Assembly (NCBI RefSeq): GCF_000282035.1
Contig: NZ_AKKA01000068.1
Span: forward strand, 62,001 to 126,000
Direction of reading: 5' to 3'
DNA length: 64,000 nucleotides
From: Rhizobium sp. CF122
GTDB lineage: Bacteria > Pseudomonadota > Alphaproteobacteria > Rhizobiales > Rhizobiaceae
In this document: positions 1-7,851 of the stretch, piece by piece
Layout of the letters: every line of letters begins with the position of its first letter
Position numbering within the stretch: position 1 is the first letter of the stretch
The notes under the pieces: model-generated
Database searches by the model: none
What the model was told of the DNA's origin: nothing
Seen by the model: only the letters and a program-made list of their open reading frames with translations
Translations under genes and position numbers: made by a program

Positions 1-142
1 TGGGGCCGACATAGATGAAACCCACCGTCAGCGCGCTCTGGGCGAGGGCGCGGCTTGGCAGCAGGCCAGGCGTCAAAGCGAGTGCGCCGGCTGCGGAAGC
101 CTGCAGGAAATGGCGGCGGTTCATGGAAAGGAGTCTGGTCAT
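1..142 (-). CDS. BMP-family ABC transporter substrate-binding protein, N-terminal part (runs off the window)
   Basis: Only the first 47 codons are present. The protein opens with a twin-arginine signal (NRRHFLQ at residues 8-14, a hydrophobic stretch, an AQS-type cleavage site near residue 35). The mature start, ALTVGFIYVGP, is the typical first strand of basic-membrane-protein (BMP) family periplasmic binding proteins, which deliver nucleosides or related compounds to ABC transporters. The ATG at 142 has a GGAG Shine-Dalgarno about 8 bases upstream. It is divergent from a GntR regulator, and three related boxes lie in the gap, so control by that regulator is likely. The substrate cannot be told. 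Family assignment rests on a short segment. Confidence 0.75.
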   Translation of the reverse strand, partial: MTRLLSMNRRHFLQASAAGALALTPGLLPSRALAQSALTVGFIYVGP

Positions 143-190
143 CGGAATGCTCCTTGCGGCAAGGGCCGGTTCGAAAACGTTGCAAGAAAG

Positions 191-277
191 TGTATGCAAT
201 GACCGTGCCAGATTATAAACTATTGTTGTTATTGCGTAAAAATAGGTGTAGATATGGAGCTGTGCAAACTGTATGCA
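191..277. promoter_or_regulatory. Two TGTATGCA boxes upstream of the BMP-type gene
   Basis: TGTATGCA occurs at 191-198 and again at 270-277. Each differs by one base from the perfect palindrome TGTATACA at 435-442. All three lie in the 322-base gap between the divergent binding-protein and GntR genes, which otherwise holds no gene. The spacing puts one box about 50 bases from the transporter start. I infer binding sites for the neighbouring GntR-type regulator. Confidence 0.45.
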
Positions 278-434
278 GATTGTTGTCGTTAAGTGATTAA
301 AAAATAATCCGAGAATTATGTTTGGGCATGAATGGCCGCATTCGGATTTAAAGCCATTTTCGTGTTTGTCAGAATGGACGAATAACCCACTAAAAAGACG
401 AAACTATTTGACTTTTCAGAATACTGGGTGAATC

Positions 435-442
435 TGTATACA
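435..442. promoter_or_regulatory. Palindromic GntR-type operator TGTATACA
   Basis: TGTATACA is a perfect 8-base palindrome 22 bases upstream of the GTG start of the GntR gene. Palindromes of the TTGTATACAA type are common operators of FCD-type GntR regulators. Its position suggests autoregulation. The extended form TGTATACAAT matches TGTATGCAAT at 191-200 except for one base. Confidence 0.5.
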
Positions 443-464
443 ATCTAGGGAAGTCAGCGCGAAC

Positions 465-1142
465 GTGAATCAGGTCAAACGCAGACAAGTGGTAAGAGCA
501 GGCACGACCGTCGAGCAGATGGTCCGCGCGATGGCTGATATGATCGTCACGGGAGCGTTGTCGCCGGGCGAGAAACTCGATGAGATTTCGCTTGCAGCGC
601 GTTTCGATGTGTCACGAACGCCGGTTCGCGAAGCGTTGCGCGAGCTTGGCGCGATGGGCTTGGTCGATCGAGAACCGAACCGCAGTGCGATCGTGGCCAA
701 TGTCACGGAAGCCTATCTTCATTCGATGTTCGAGGCGATGTCGGAATTGGAAGCCATTTGCGCGCGCCTTTCGGCCGAACGAATGACCATTGATGAAAGA
801 CGGGCGCTCGAGTTTTCGCACCGCAGTTCCGCAAGGCTCGTCCATGCCGGCGCCAAGGACGAATATGCCGCGCACAATACCGAGTTTCACTCGCTGCTTT
901 ATCGCGGCGCGCACAATGATCACATCTTCGAGCTGGTGACGCAGACACGCGCACGATTGGCGCCATTCCGTCGCGCGCAGTTCCGGCTGCCTGGTCGCTT
1001 GGCAAAATCCTATGACGAGCACGACGTCATCGTGACCGCGATCATGCGTGGCGATGTAGCGGCAGCCGGTCAAGCGGCTTATTCGCATGTCGCCATCGTC
1101 AGCGATGCGAGCATCGTTTTCGCCACAGCAAAGGGTGAGTGA
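465..1142 (+). CDS. GntR-family transcriptional regulator (FCD subfamily)
   Basis: A 225-residue regulator. Residues about 10-75 form a winged helix-turn-helix of GntR type (SRTPVREALRELGAMGLV is the recognition region). Residues about 85-215 form an all-helical FCD ligand domain with the metal-binding pattern of His and Asp/Glu residues (NTEFHSLLYRGAHN, then EHDVIVTAI). The start is a GTG at 465 with AGGGAAG upstream; no ATG gives a better start. It is divergent from the BMP-type binding-protein gene and probably represses that transporter and itself through the TGTATRCA boxes. The inducer is unknown. Confidence 0.88.
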   Translation: MNQVKRRQVVRAGTTVEQMVRAMADMIVTGALSPGEKLDEISLAARFDVSRTPVREALRELGAMGLVDREPNRSAIVANVTEAYLHSMFEAMSELEAICARLSAERMTIDERRALEFSHRSSARLVHAGAKDEYAAHNTEFHSLLYRGAHNDHIFELVTQTRARLAPFRRAQFRLPGRLAKSYDEHDVIVTAIMRGDVAAAGQAAYSHVAIVSDASIVFATAKGE

Positions 1143-1358
1143 CTTTCTCACTGTGCATCGGCATAGGTTCATAGCTAGTTGAAAGAGAAGGTCTTTATAA
1201 ATCCAATCGGAGCGTCTTGATGAAGTTCGTTTAAGGATCTCGATGACGTCTCATGTTCCATAATCTATCTTATCCGACTTATGGGTGTAGCCGGGTACAT
1301 TCTATTTCCAAGTGCGACATGCTTATTAAAACAATGGCTTCGCCTTGGAGATATATGC

Positions 1359-1664
1359 ATGTCCCTTTGCTATTCGCAGCTCACCTTGCCTGATCGCAGA
1401 CGTCTTTTTCACCTGAGAGAACGCAAGGTTTCCGTCTCGGAGATTGCCCGCCAGCTCGGCCGTCATCGCTCGACGATCTATCGCGAGCTTAAACGTAATA
1501 CGTTCCAGGATCACGAGTTTCCGGAATATAGCGGCTATTACAGCGGTATCGCCAACGACATGAGCAAGGAGCGCCGACGACGGCTGCGCAAGCTCAGGCG
1601 TCATCGTACGCGCCCACTGATCTGTGCCCTTTCTTTGTGCGTGGACTGCCCTACAATTCCCTAG
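1359..1664 (+). pseudogene. IS30-family transposase, N-terminal remnant
   Basis: From the ATG at 1359 (GGAG 9 bases upstream) the product begins with the IS30-type DNA-binding domain: YSQLTLPDRRRLFHLRE, then VSEIARQLGRHRSTIYREL, a classic helix-turn-helix. Similarity appears to stop after the arginine-rich stretch near residue 82. The last 20 residues do not look like transposase, and the frame ends at 1664. Full IS30 transposases are about 320-390 residues and carry a DDE catalytic domain, which is absent here. I saw no terminal inverted repeats. It is therefore a 3'-truncated relic, immediately followed by the DUF4864 gene. The flanking 1143-1358 holds no other gene. Confidence 0.75.
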
Positions 1665-1683
1665 GACAGCCGGAGCCGTTGCC

Positions 1684-2112
1684 ATGCGCGCCTTTCTCGC
1701 AGTTTTCATTCTGTGTGCCGCGTCTTTTGTTTTGCTTGCGACCACCCGCGCCGAAGATCCGATCGACACGACGCGCACGATGATCGAGGCGCAGATCAAA
1801 GCGTTCCTGAACGAGGATGTTGATACCGCCTATTCCTTTGCTGCGCCCGGGATCAAGGCGATCTATCCTGACAAGAACGTCTTCTTCGCCATGGTCAAGA
1901 AAAGCTACGAGCCGGTCTACCACCCGGGAAACTATGCCTTCGGGCGCAGCCGCTCGATCGATAATGGCGCCATGATCTATCACGAAGTGCTGATATCAGG
2001 GCGTGACGGCAAGGATTGGACAGCCGTCTATCAGGTGGCGCGTCAGTCTGACGGAAGCTACAAGATCAATGGTGTGCAGATCGTACCAAATACGGAAAGC
2101 AAAGGCATCTAG
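1684..2112 (+). CDS. DUF4864 domain protein, exported
   Basis: A 142-residue protein. Residues 1-23 form a signal peptide ending in ATTRAED. The rest matches the DUF4864 pattern: a helix with DTTRTMIEAQIKAFLNEDVDTAYSFAAPGIKAIYPD, followed by the motif FFAMVKKSYEPVYHPGNYAFG and a beta-rich C-terminus that ends with NGVQIVP. The fold is likely NTF2/SnoaL-like; no function is established. The start at 1684 is chosen because GGAG lies 10 bases upstream and the signal peptide begins there; a longer frame from 1624 overlaps the transposase remnant. It stands alone on the plus strand. Confidence 0.8.
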   Translation: MRAFLAVFILCAASFVLLATTRAEDPIDTTRTMIEAQIKAFLNEDVDTAYSFAAPGIKAIYPDKNVFFAMVKKSYEPVYHPGNYAFGRSRSIDNGAMIYHEVLISGRDGKDWTAVYQVARQSDGSYKINGVQIVPNTESKGI

Positions 2113-2169
2113 AGTAATGCCGGGAAAGCGCGTCGCGATTTTCCGTCTGGAATTGCGCAAAGCAAGAGA

Positions 2170-2712
2170 TCAGGCCGCCGACCGGTTCCATGGCATGCGG
2201 TTGAGCAGGATCGCCATGCCGCACCAGCCGGATATGCCGGCGAAGGCAAGCGCCGCGCCGAACAATCCGGCGACGACGAAGCCCGCCGGGGTGAGGAAAA
2301 AGCCGGCAAGGACCGACAGCAGCACGAGGAACCCGACGGCGATCTGCACTTGACGGAAGATCGTCAGGCGCGGGGCAGTGACGCCAACCACCGGTAGGCC
2401 TTCCGCCTTCCAGGCAGCGATGCCACCCTCGAGATTAAAGACCTGATACCGGCTGCCCGCCTCGGCTGCCAATCGCTCGCAGGCCTGCTGACCGCGGCCG
2501 CCCTTCAGGCACTGGAATACGACCTTGCATCCGGCCGGGACGGAAAGGACCCGGGTCAGGTTTCCGACCTCGGACAGAGGCAGGGAAAGGGCCGAAGCAA
2601 TATGCTCGCTGCGGAACTCCTCAGGCTCGCGGACGTCGATTAGAACCGCCTCGCCCGAGGCGATCCATTCCCTCGCGTTGCGAGGCGCCACCGTCTTCAC
2701 TTCCTGCTTCAT
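2170..2712 (-). CDS. Rhodanese-domain membrane protein (YgaP-like, DUF2892)
   Basis: A 180-residue protein. Residues 5-110 form a rhodanese domain with the Cys68 loop CLKGGRGQ, which takes a persulfide and transfers its sulfane sulfur. Residues about 112-175 carry two hydrophobic segments of the DUF2892 type, anchoring it in the inner membrane as in E. coli YgaP. It lies three bases downstream of an ArsR/BigR-like regulator with Cys residues placed for persulfide sensing. The pair therefore looks like a small reactive-sulfur response operon. The regulator-rhodanese order matches ygaV-ygaP. Confidence 0.9.
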   Translation of the reverse strand: MKQEVKTVAPRNAREWIASGEAVLIDVREPEEFRSEHIASALSLPLSEVGNLTRVLSVPAGCKVVFQCLKGGRGQQACERLAAEAGSRYQVFNLEGGIAAWKAEGLPVVGVTAPRLTIFRQVQIAVGFLVLLSVLAGFFLTPAGFVVAGLFGAALAFAGISGWCGMAILLNRMPWNRSAA

Positions 2713-2715
2713 GAT

Positions 2716-3021
2716 CTAATCCTTCCTGCAGAAGCGGTTGTAGAGAACTTCCATGATCTCCAGCGCCGCCGGATCGCTGATAAAATAATAGAGCGTGCGG
2801 TGGTCACGCCGGAAATCGACGAGACCTTCCTTCTTCAGTTTCGCGAGGTGCTGGGACATCGAGGTCTGGCCGATGCCGGTTTCCCCGACCAGCGCACCGA
2901 CGCTCTTTTCGCCGGCGGCGAGCAGGCAGAGGATCAGCAGCCTGTGTGGGCTCGCAAGCCCGCTCAGGAACTCCGCGGCCCCCTCGGCATTGCCTTTCAT
3001 CTCCATCATGAAGTCCGTCAT
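2716..3021 (-). CDS. ArsR-family regulator, BigR/YgaV-like persulfide sensor
   Basis: A 101-residue winged-helix repressor. The recognition region is TGIGQTSMSQHLAKLKKEGL, followed by a beta wing (FRRDHRTLYYFIS). Cys32 (LLILCLLAAGEKSV) and Cys98 (NRFCRKD) are at the places of the two cysteines that form an intramolecular disulfide or tetrasulfide in BigR/SqrR/YgaV. I chose the ATG at 3021 because AGAGGTG precedes it; an upstream ATG at 3042 lacks a Shine-Dalgarno. It probably controls the adjacent rhodanese gene and perhaps the divergent AhpD-like gene 79 bases away. Sulfur rather than metal sensing is inferred from the cysteines and the neighbour. Confidence 0.85.
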   Translation of the reverse strand: MTDFMMEMKGNAEGAAEFLSGLASPHRLLILCLLAAGEKSVGALVGETGIGQTSMSQHLAKLKKEGLVDFRRDHRTLYYFISDPAALEIMEVLYNRFCRKD

Positions 3022-3099
3022 CGGCACCTCTTTACATTTCATTGTTTATTGATATCACATTTTTACGAAATAAAAAGCGCAAGAATATGGATCGAAGCG

Positions 3100-3444
3100 A
3101 TGAGCAAGGATTACAAGCAGATCACCCGCGACATCTCCACTTATACCGGCGAACTCAGAAAATTGGCGCCGGAGGCGATGCAGGGATTCTACGCATTGGC
3201 CAAGGGAGCGAGCGCCGACGGGGCCCTCGACAAGAAGACGAAGGAACTGATCGCGCTGGCGATCGGCGTCACCCAGCGCTGCGACGGCTGCATCGGCTTT
3301 CACGCCAAGGCGCTGAAGGAGCTCGGCGCGACCCGTGAGGAGGTCGCCGAGGTCATGGCGATGAGCGTTTATATGGGCGGTGGCCCGGCGCTGATGTATG
3401 CCTCGGACGCGCTGCGCGCCTACGACCAGTTTGCCACGGCGTAA
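3100..3444 (+). CDS. AhpD-like carboxymuconolactone decarboxylase family protein
   Basis: A 114-residue helical protein of the CMD/AhpD superfamily. The core motif is at residues 50-70: LIALAIGVTQRCDGCIGFHA, with the CxxC pair at Cys61/Cys64 and the following His68 that support peroxidase or disulfide reductase activity in AhpD. The start is taken at 3100, where the conserved sequence begins; longer in-frame extensions overlap the divergent regulator. Its placement beside a persulfide sensor and a rhodanese suggests a thiol-redox role. This is inference. Confidence 0.85.
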   Translation: MSKDYKQITRDISTYTGELRKLAPEAMQGFYALAKGASADGALDKKTKELIALAIGVTQRCDGCIGFHAKALKELGATREEVAEVMAMSVYMGGGPALMYASDALRAYDQFATA

Positions 3445-3450
3445 GGCTGC

Positions 3451-4581
3451 TCAGACCGGATCGATATCGCCCCTCGCCCATTCCTCCATGGTCTCGGCCA
3501 TGAAATCGGCGAAGCGTCCCTCTGCGATCGCCTTGCGGATGCCCTGCATCAGTTCCTGATAATAGGCGAGATTATGCCAGGAGAGCAGCATGCCGCCGAG
3601 CGCCTCATTGGCGCGCACGAGGTGATGCAGATAGGCGCGTGAGTAGTCGCGCGAGGCCGGGCAGTTCGACTGTTCGTCGAGCGGGCGCATGTCCTCGGCA
3701 TGACGGGCGTTGCGGATATTGACCTTGCCTCGGCGGGTGAAGGCAAGCCCGTGCCGGCCGGAGCGGGTCGGCATCACGCAGTCGAACATGTCGATGCCGC
3801 GCGCGACCGACTTCAGGATATCGTCAGGCGTGCCGACGCCCATGAGGTAGCGCGGCTTCTCCGTGGGGAGGACCGGCAGCGTTTCTTCGAGCATCTTCAG
3901 CATGACGTCCTGCGGTTCGCCGACAGCAAGACCGCCGACCGCATAACCCTTGAGATCGAGATCGGTCAGCGCTGCCGCCGACCGGATACGCAGCGAGGGT
4001 ACATCCCCACCCTGCACGATGCCGAACATTGCCTTGCCCGGCTGATTGCCGAAGGCGACCTTGCATCGTTCGGCCCAGCGTAGCGACAGCTCCATTGCAC
4101 GCTCGATTTCGTGCGGTTCCGCCGGCAGCGCCACGCATTCGTCGAGCTGCATCTGAATGTCTGAATCAAGCAGTCCCTGGATCTCGATCGAGCGCTCCGG
4201 CGACATGTGATGCAGGCTGCCGTCGACGTGCGACTTGAAGGTCACGCCCTGCTCGTCGAGCTTGCGCAGGCCCGAGAGGGACATCACCTGGAACCCACCG
4301 GAATCGGTCAGGATCGGATGCTCCCAGCGGATCAGCTTGTGCAGGCCGCCGAGGCGGGCAACGCGTTCGGCTGTCGGGCGCAGCATGAGATGATAGGTGT
4401 TACCGAGGATGATGTCGGCGCCCGTTTCGCGAACCTGATCGAGATACATCGCCTTGACGGTGCCGACGGTCCCGACGGGCATGAAGGCCGGCGTGCGGAT
4501 TGTACCGCGCGGCATCGAGACTTCGCCCAGGCGAGCACCGGCGTCGGTCTTCTTGAGGGTGAACTGAAAGTTCTCGGTCAT
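3451..4581 (-). CDS. tgt: tRNA-guanine(34) transglycosylase
   Basis: A 376-residue TIM-barrel enzyme that swaps guanine-34 for preQ1 in tRNAs with GUN anticodons. Visible landmarks are the catalytic Asp93 (LTDSGGFQ), the nucleophile Asp267 (MFDCVMPTR) and the GIVQGG substrate loop. The zinc site is unusual: the C-x-C-x2-C...H pattern of E. coli appears here as Ser305, Cys307, Ser310 and His336 (SNCPASRDY then WHNL). Two of the three cysteine ligands are thus serines, although the spacing is intact. It starts one base after the stop of queA and forms the end of the coaD-ppi-ppi-queA-tgt run. Identity is firm; metal dependence is open. Confidence 0.97.
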   Translation of the reverse strand: MTENFQFTLKKTDAGARLGEVSMPRGTIRTPAFMPVGTVGTVKAMYLDQVRETGADIILGNTYHLMLRPTAERVARLGGLHKLIRWEHPILTDSGGFQVMSLSGLRKLDEQGVTFKSHVDGSLHHMSPERSIEIQGLLDSDIQMQLDECVALPAEPHEIERAMELSLRWAERCKVAFGNQPGKAMFGIVQGGDVPSLRIRSAAALTDLDLKGYAVGGLAVGEPQDVMLKMLEETLPVLPTEKPRYLMGVGTPDDILKSVARGIDMFDCVMPTRSGRHGLAFTRRGKVNIRNARHAEDMRPLDEQSNCPASRDYSRAYLHHLVRANEALGGMLLSWHNLAYYQELMQGIRKAIAEGRFADFMAETMEEWARGDIDPV

Positions 4582-5667
4582 TTAGTCTTTCCGGAAAAGA
4601 AGGCTGGAATCGCCATATGAATAGAAGCGGTAGCCCGTCGAAATCGCGTGCTGGTAGGCTGCTTGCATCGTCTCGAAGCCCGCAAAGGCCGAAACGAGCA
4701 TGAATAGCGTCGAGCGAGGCAAGTGGAAGTTCGTCATCAGCATGTCAACCGCCTTGAAGCGGTAGCCTGGCGTGATGAAGATGCCCGTGGCGCCCGCCCA
4801 GGCACGGATCTCGCCGTTCTCCTGCGCAGCACTTTCGATCAGCCGCAGCGATGTTGTGCCGACGCAGACGATGCGCCCGCCCCTCGCCTTGACGGCGTTG
4901 AGGCTCGCCGCCGTCTTGGCGCTGACATAGCCGCTTTCCAGGTGCATCTTGTGATCGGCGGTATCATCCGCCTTCACGGGCAGGAAGGTACCGGCACCGA
5001 CATGCAGCGTCACGAAATGCCGCTCAACACCCGCCTTGTCGATGGCTTCGAAAAGCGCAGGCGTGAAGTGAAGCCCGGCGGTCGGAGCGGCGACGGCGCC
5101 CTCCTCGCGGGCATAGATCGTCTGATAGTCGGCGCGGTCGCGCTCATCCTCGGCGCGTTTGGCGGCGATGTAGGGTGGCAGCGGAATATGCCCGACTGAA
5201 TGGATGGCCTCGTCGAGCATCGGTCCGGAAAGATCGAAGGCAAGCGTGACTTCGCCGCCCTCGCCCTTTTCCTCGACAGTGCATTCAAGCTTGCCGAGCA
5301 GGCAGCTGTTTCCGTCATGGCCGAAGGAAATGCGATCGCGGATCTTGATGCGCTTGCCGGGCTTGGCAAAGGCCTTCCAACGGCTGGCGCCGATGCGCAT
5401 ATGCAGCGTCGCCGAAACCTGCTGACCGCCGGCGCCTTCGCGGTGACGGATGCCCTCGAGCTGCGCTGGGATCACCTTGGTGTCGTTGAAGACGAGCGCA
5501 TCCCCTGCCCTCAGGAAATCTGGCAGATCGCTGACCCGATGGTCGGATAGCTGTACGTCGCCGGCCGGATCGACGACAAGCAGGCGCGCGCTGTCGCGCG
5601 GCTCGGCAGGCCGCAGGGCAATCCGTTCATCCGGCAGGTCGAAATCAAAGAGGTCTACGCGCATCAC
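4582..5667 (-). CDS. queA: S-adenosylmethionine:tRNA ribosyltransferase-isomerase
   Basis: A 361-residue enzyme that transfers and isomerises the ribosyl moiety of S-adenosylmethionine onto preQ1-tRNA, giving epoxyqueuosine. It shows the family start [27 protein letters not shown], the [11 protein letters not shown] motif, the APTAGLHFT motif and the C-terminal [16 protein letters not shown]. Two adjacent ATGs (5667 and 5664) can serve as start. It directly abuts tgt, so the two steps of queuosine synthesis on tRNA are translationally linked. A strong hairpin at 5686-5720 separates it from the upstream cyclophilin gene. Confidence 0.97.
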   Translation of the reverse strand: MMRVDLFDFDLPDERIALRPAEPRDSARLLVVDPAGDVQLSDHRVSDLPDFLRAGDALVFNDTKVIPAQLEGIRHREGAGGQQVSATLHMRIGASRWKAFAKPGKRIKIRDRISFGHDGNSCLLGKLECTVEEKGEGGEVTLAFDLSGPMLDEAIHSVGHIPLPPYIAAKRAEDERDRADYQTIYAREEGAVAAPTAGLHFTPALFEAIDKAGVERHFVTLHVGAGTFLPVKADDTADHKMHLESGYVSAKTAASLNAVKARGGRIVCVGTTSLRLIESAAQENGEIRAWAGATGIFITPGYRFKAVDMLMTNFHLPRSTLFMLVSAFAGFETMQAAYQHAISTGYRFYSYGDSSLLFRKD

Positions 5668-5685
5668 TCAAATCCGGGCAAAGCG

Positions 5686-5720
5686 AAACCCGCCCCACGC
5701 TTTCGCGCAAGGGCGGGTTT
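5686..5720 (-). terminator. Hairpin between ppiB and queA
   Basis: A 10-base perfect inverted repeat (AAACCCGCCC at 5686-5695, GGGCGGGTTT at 5711-5720) with a 15-base loop. It lies between the cyclophilin gene and queA on the same strand, so it probably reduces read-through, giving queA-tgt partly separate expression. The uridine run on the minus side is short. Confidence 0.55.
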
Positions 5721-5735
5721 CAGCAGAAATCACAA

Positions 5736-6245
5736 TCAGACGTCGGCAGCAACCCGCATCGAGACGATCGAGTCCGGATCGACAACAGGCTCGCCCTTCT
5801 TGATCTTGTCGACGTTGTCCATGCCTTCGATGACCTGGCCCCAGACGGAGTACTGCTTGTTCAGCCACGGAGCGTCCGTGAAGCAGATGAAGAACTGCGA
5901 GTTTGCGGAGTTCGGGTTCTGCGAACGGGCCATCGAGCACGTTCCGCGAACATGGCTGACAGCCGAGAATTCCGCCTTGAGGTCGGGCTTTTCCGAACCG
6001 CCCATGCCGGCGCGGCTGGGGTTGAAGCTTTCGCCGCCCTTCTTGCCGAACTTCACGTCGCCGGTCTGCGCCATGAAGTCGTTGATGACGCGATGGAAGA
6101 CAACGCCGTCATAGGCCTTCTCGCGAGCGAGCTCCTTGATGCGGGCGACGTGTTCTGGCGCCACTTCCGGCAGCAGCTGGATGACAACGTTGCCCTTGGT
6201 GGTTTCCAGGATGATGGTGTTTTCGGGATCCTTGATCTCGGCCAT
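5736..6245 (-). CDS. ppiB: Cytoplasmic peptidyl-prolyl cis-trans isomerase (cyclophilin)
   Basis: A 169-residue single-domain cyclophilin with no signal peptide. Typical elements are VVFHRVINDFMAQTGD, GTCSMARSQNPNSANSQFFI and a C-terminal GQVIEGMDNVDKIKKGE. It catalyses proline isomerisation during folding in the cytoplasm. It follows a second, exported cyclophilin gene by 26 bases; the two are closely related and probably arose by duplication, one gaining or losing a signal peptide. Confidence 0.93.
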   Translation of the reverse strand: MAEIKDPENTIILETTKGNVVIQLLPEVAPEHVARIKELAREKAYDGVVFHRVINDFMAQTGDVKFGKKGGESFNPSRAGMGGSEKPDLKAEFSAVSHVRGTCSMARSQNPNSANSQFFICFTDAPWLNKQYSVWGQVIEGMDNVDKIKKGEPVVDPDSIVSMRVAADV

Positions 6246-6271
6246 TCTTCTTCTCCTACTTGTCTTGAAAC

Positions 6272-6841
6272 TTACTTCTTGCCGACGGTGACCTTGATCA
6301 TCCGGTCGGGGTTGCTGACTTCGCCGTTCTGGCCTTCGCCACGCTTGATCTTGTCGACATTCTCCATGCCGGAGACGACCTTGCCGACGACCGTGTATTG
6401 GCCGTTGAGGAAAGAACCGTCAGCAAACATGATGAAGAACTGCGAGTTTGCCGAGTTCGGATCCTGCGAACGGGCCATGCCGACCGTACCGCGAACGAAA
6501 GGCGTCTTCGAGAATTCGGCCGGCAGGTCAGGCATATCGGACCCGCCGGTGCCGGCGAGGCTTGCGTCGAAGCCCTTTTCCATGTTGCCAAACTTCACGT
6601 CGCCGGTCTGAGCCATGAAGCCTTCGATGACGCGATGGAAGGCAACATTGTCATACGCGCCCTTCTTGGCAAGCGCCTCGATCTGGGCAACATGCTTCGG
6701 CGCGACGTCGGGCATAAGCTGGATCACGACAGGGCCGTCCTTCAGCTGGATCGTCAGCGTATCGCCGGACTGCGCGAATGCGTCGCCGGCGAACGAGGCA
6801 AGATAAAGCACGCCTGCAAATGCGAGATAGAAGAGTTTCAT
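6272..6841 (-). CDS. ppiA: Periplasmic peptidyl-prolyl cis-trans isomerase (cyclophilin)
   Basis: A 189-residue cyclophilin with an N-terminal signal peptide (residues 1-23, hydrophobic LAFAGVLYLASFAGDAFA, cleavage before QSGD). The catalytic core repeats the motifs of its downstream neighbour: VAFHRVIEGFMAQTGD and GTVGMARSQDPNSANSQFFI. It should act in the periplasm on secreted proteins. It sits between coaD and the cytoplasmic cyclophilin in one minus-strand run. Confidence 0.92.
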   Translation of the reverse strand: MKLFYLAFAGVLYLASFAGDAFAQSGDTLTIQLKDGPVVIQLMPDVAPKHVAQIEALAKKGAYDNVAFHRVIEGFMAQTGDVKFGNMEKGFDASLAGTGGSDMPDLPAEFSKTPFVRGTVGMARSQDPNSANSQFFIMFADGSFLNGQYTVVGKVVSGMENVDKIKRGEGQNGEVSNPDRMIKVTVGKK

Positions 6842-6870
6842 GTTAGCTCCGTTGCGGCGAAAAATGTCGC

Positions 6871-7365
6871 CTAGGATTTGCGCTTGGATTGAAGTGCTTT
6901 CAAGACGGCAGCCGGCACAAAGGCGCTGACATCGCCTCCCATGGCCGCGATTTGCCGGACCAATGTGGCAGTTATGGGCCGGGAGGCCGTTCCAGCCGGC
7001 AGGAAGATGGTCTGGATATCAGGCGCCATCTGCCGGTTCATGCCGGCCATCTGCATTTCATAGTCGAGATCTGTGCCGTCCCGCAGGCCGCGGATGAGCA
7101 GTGTCGCTCCGTGAAACCGCGCCGCGTCGACGACGAGATTGTCAAAGGCAACGACGGAGATATCGCCCACCTTTTCAGGCAGCGCTTCCGCAAGCGACCG
7201 GCGGATCAGATCTGCCTTCTCGTCAAAGGAAAAGAGCGGCGTCTTGCCCGGATGTATGCCGATCGCAACGATAACCTTGGATGCAACGCTCAGCGCCTGG
7301 ATAAGCACATCCAGATGTCCGTTGGTGATCGGATCGAAGGACCCCGGATAAAAAGCTTTCGTCAT
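6871..7365 (-). CDS. coaD: Phosphopantetheine adenylyltransferase
   Basis: A 164-residue nucleotidyltransferase for the fourth step of coenzyme A synthesis. It carries the dinucleotide-binding start [15 protein letters not shown] with the TNGH motif at residues 14-17 and the C-terminal motif [20 protein letters not shown]. Length matches the family. It is the first gene of the minus-strand run coaD-ppiA-ppiB-queA-tgt; gaps are about 30 bases up to ppiB. Confidence 0.96.
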   Translation of the reverse strand: MTKAFYPGSFDPITNGHLDVLIQALSVASKVIVAIGIHPGKTPLFSFDEKADLIRRSLAEALPEKVGDISVVAFDNLVVDAARFHGATLLIRGLRDGTDLDYEMQMAGMNRQMAPDIQTIFLPAGTASRPITATLVRQIAAMGGDVSAFVPAAVLKALQSKRKS

Positions 7366-7432
7366 TGGTCTAGCCGTTTGTTTCGACGCCTTTTGTCATG
7401 GATGAAGGCTGCCCGCAAGTCATTGCCGATCA

Positions 7433-7750
7433 CTGAACAGCTGATGAACGCGGCATTCAAGGCGGCTTCAGGTGAGCTCACTATAACGAAGAGCGTCAAC
7501 CCCGATGTCATTCCGGCATCGGTCCTCCCCGGAAACGCTCATGCTGATCATCCTCGTTGTTTTCGCTGTCATCGTCTCGCTGCTTGCCGAATTTTTCTAC
7601 GGCTACGTGCAAGATCTTCAGGATGCAGGTTGGGTTCGGCCAAGCGTGCGGGAACACTACACAATCGTGCGTGCGACTGGAAACGTGGCGTTTAAACCGA
7701 TTAAAGATTCTGAACGTCAGATGAACGAGGCATTCAAAGTCGCTTCAGAT
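7433..7750 (+). repeat. Diverged 41-base direct repeat (7433-7473 and 7710-7750)
   Basis: Two 41-base segments, 7433-7473 and 7710-7750, share about four fifths of their bases, including an uninterrupted GATGAACG and GGCATTCAA. The second copy encodes the C-terminus (ERQMNEAFKVAS) of the small protein gene at 7541; the first reads TEQLMNAAFKAAS in one frame but belongs to no intact gene. I read this as the leftover of a tandem duplication of a small gene. Confidence 0.5.
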
Positions 7751-7762
7751 CGGCCTTGGTAA
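7541..7762 (+). CDS. Small membrane protein, unknown function
   Basis: A 73-residue product. Residues 1-20 are a hydrophobic segment (LIILVVFAVIVSLLAEFFYGY), the rest is soluble and charged, ending in MNEAFKVASDRPW. A weak GGAAA precedes the ATG at 7541; an in-frame start at 7505 lacks a better site. It is followed within 90 bases by an EcfG-type promoter and two more tiny membrane-protein genes. Base composition resembles the neighbours. A diverged copy of its 3' end lies just upstream. No recognised family; real coding status is likely but not certain. Confidence 0.55.
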   Translation: MLIILVVFAVIVSLLAEFFYGYVQDLQDAGWVRPSVREHYTIVRATGNVAFKPIKDSERQMNEAFKVASDRPW

Positions 7763-7781
7763 ACGACCGGTCAATACCCCT

Positions 7782-7806
7782 GGAACCATTTTCGCACGCA
7801 TGCGTT
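7782..7806 (+). promoter_or_regulatory. EcfG (RpoE2)-type general stress promoter
   Basis: GGAAC at 7782-7786 and CGTT at 7803-7806 are separated by exactly 16 bases, the consensus (GGAAC-N16/17-CGTT) of the alphaproteobacterial general stress sigma factor. The ATG of the next small gene is 46 bases beyond the -10 element, and no other gene intervenes. Confidence 0.75.
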
Positions 7807-7851
7807 CACTCAACCGAAGCGTAACGCGATACGCCGCACAAGGAAGAAAAT

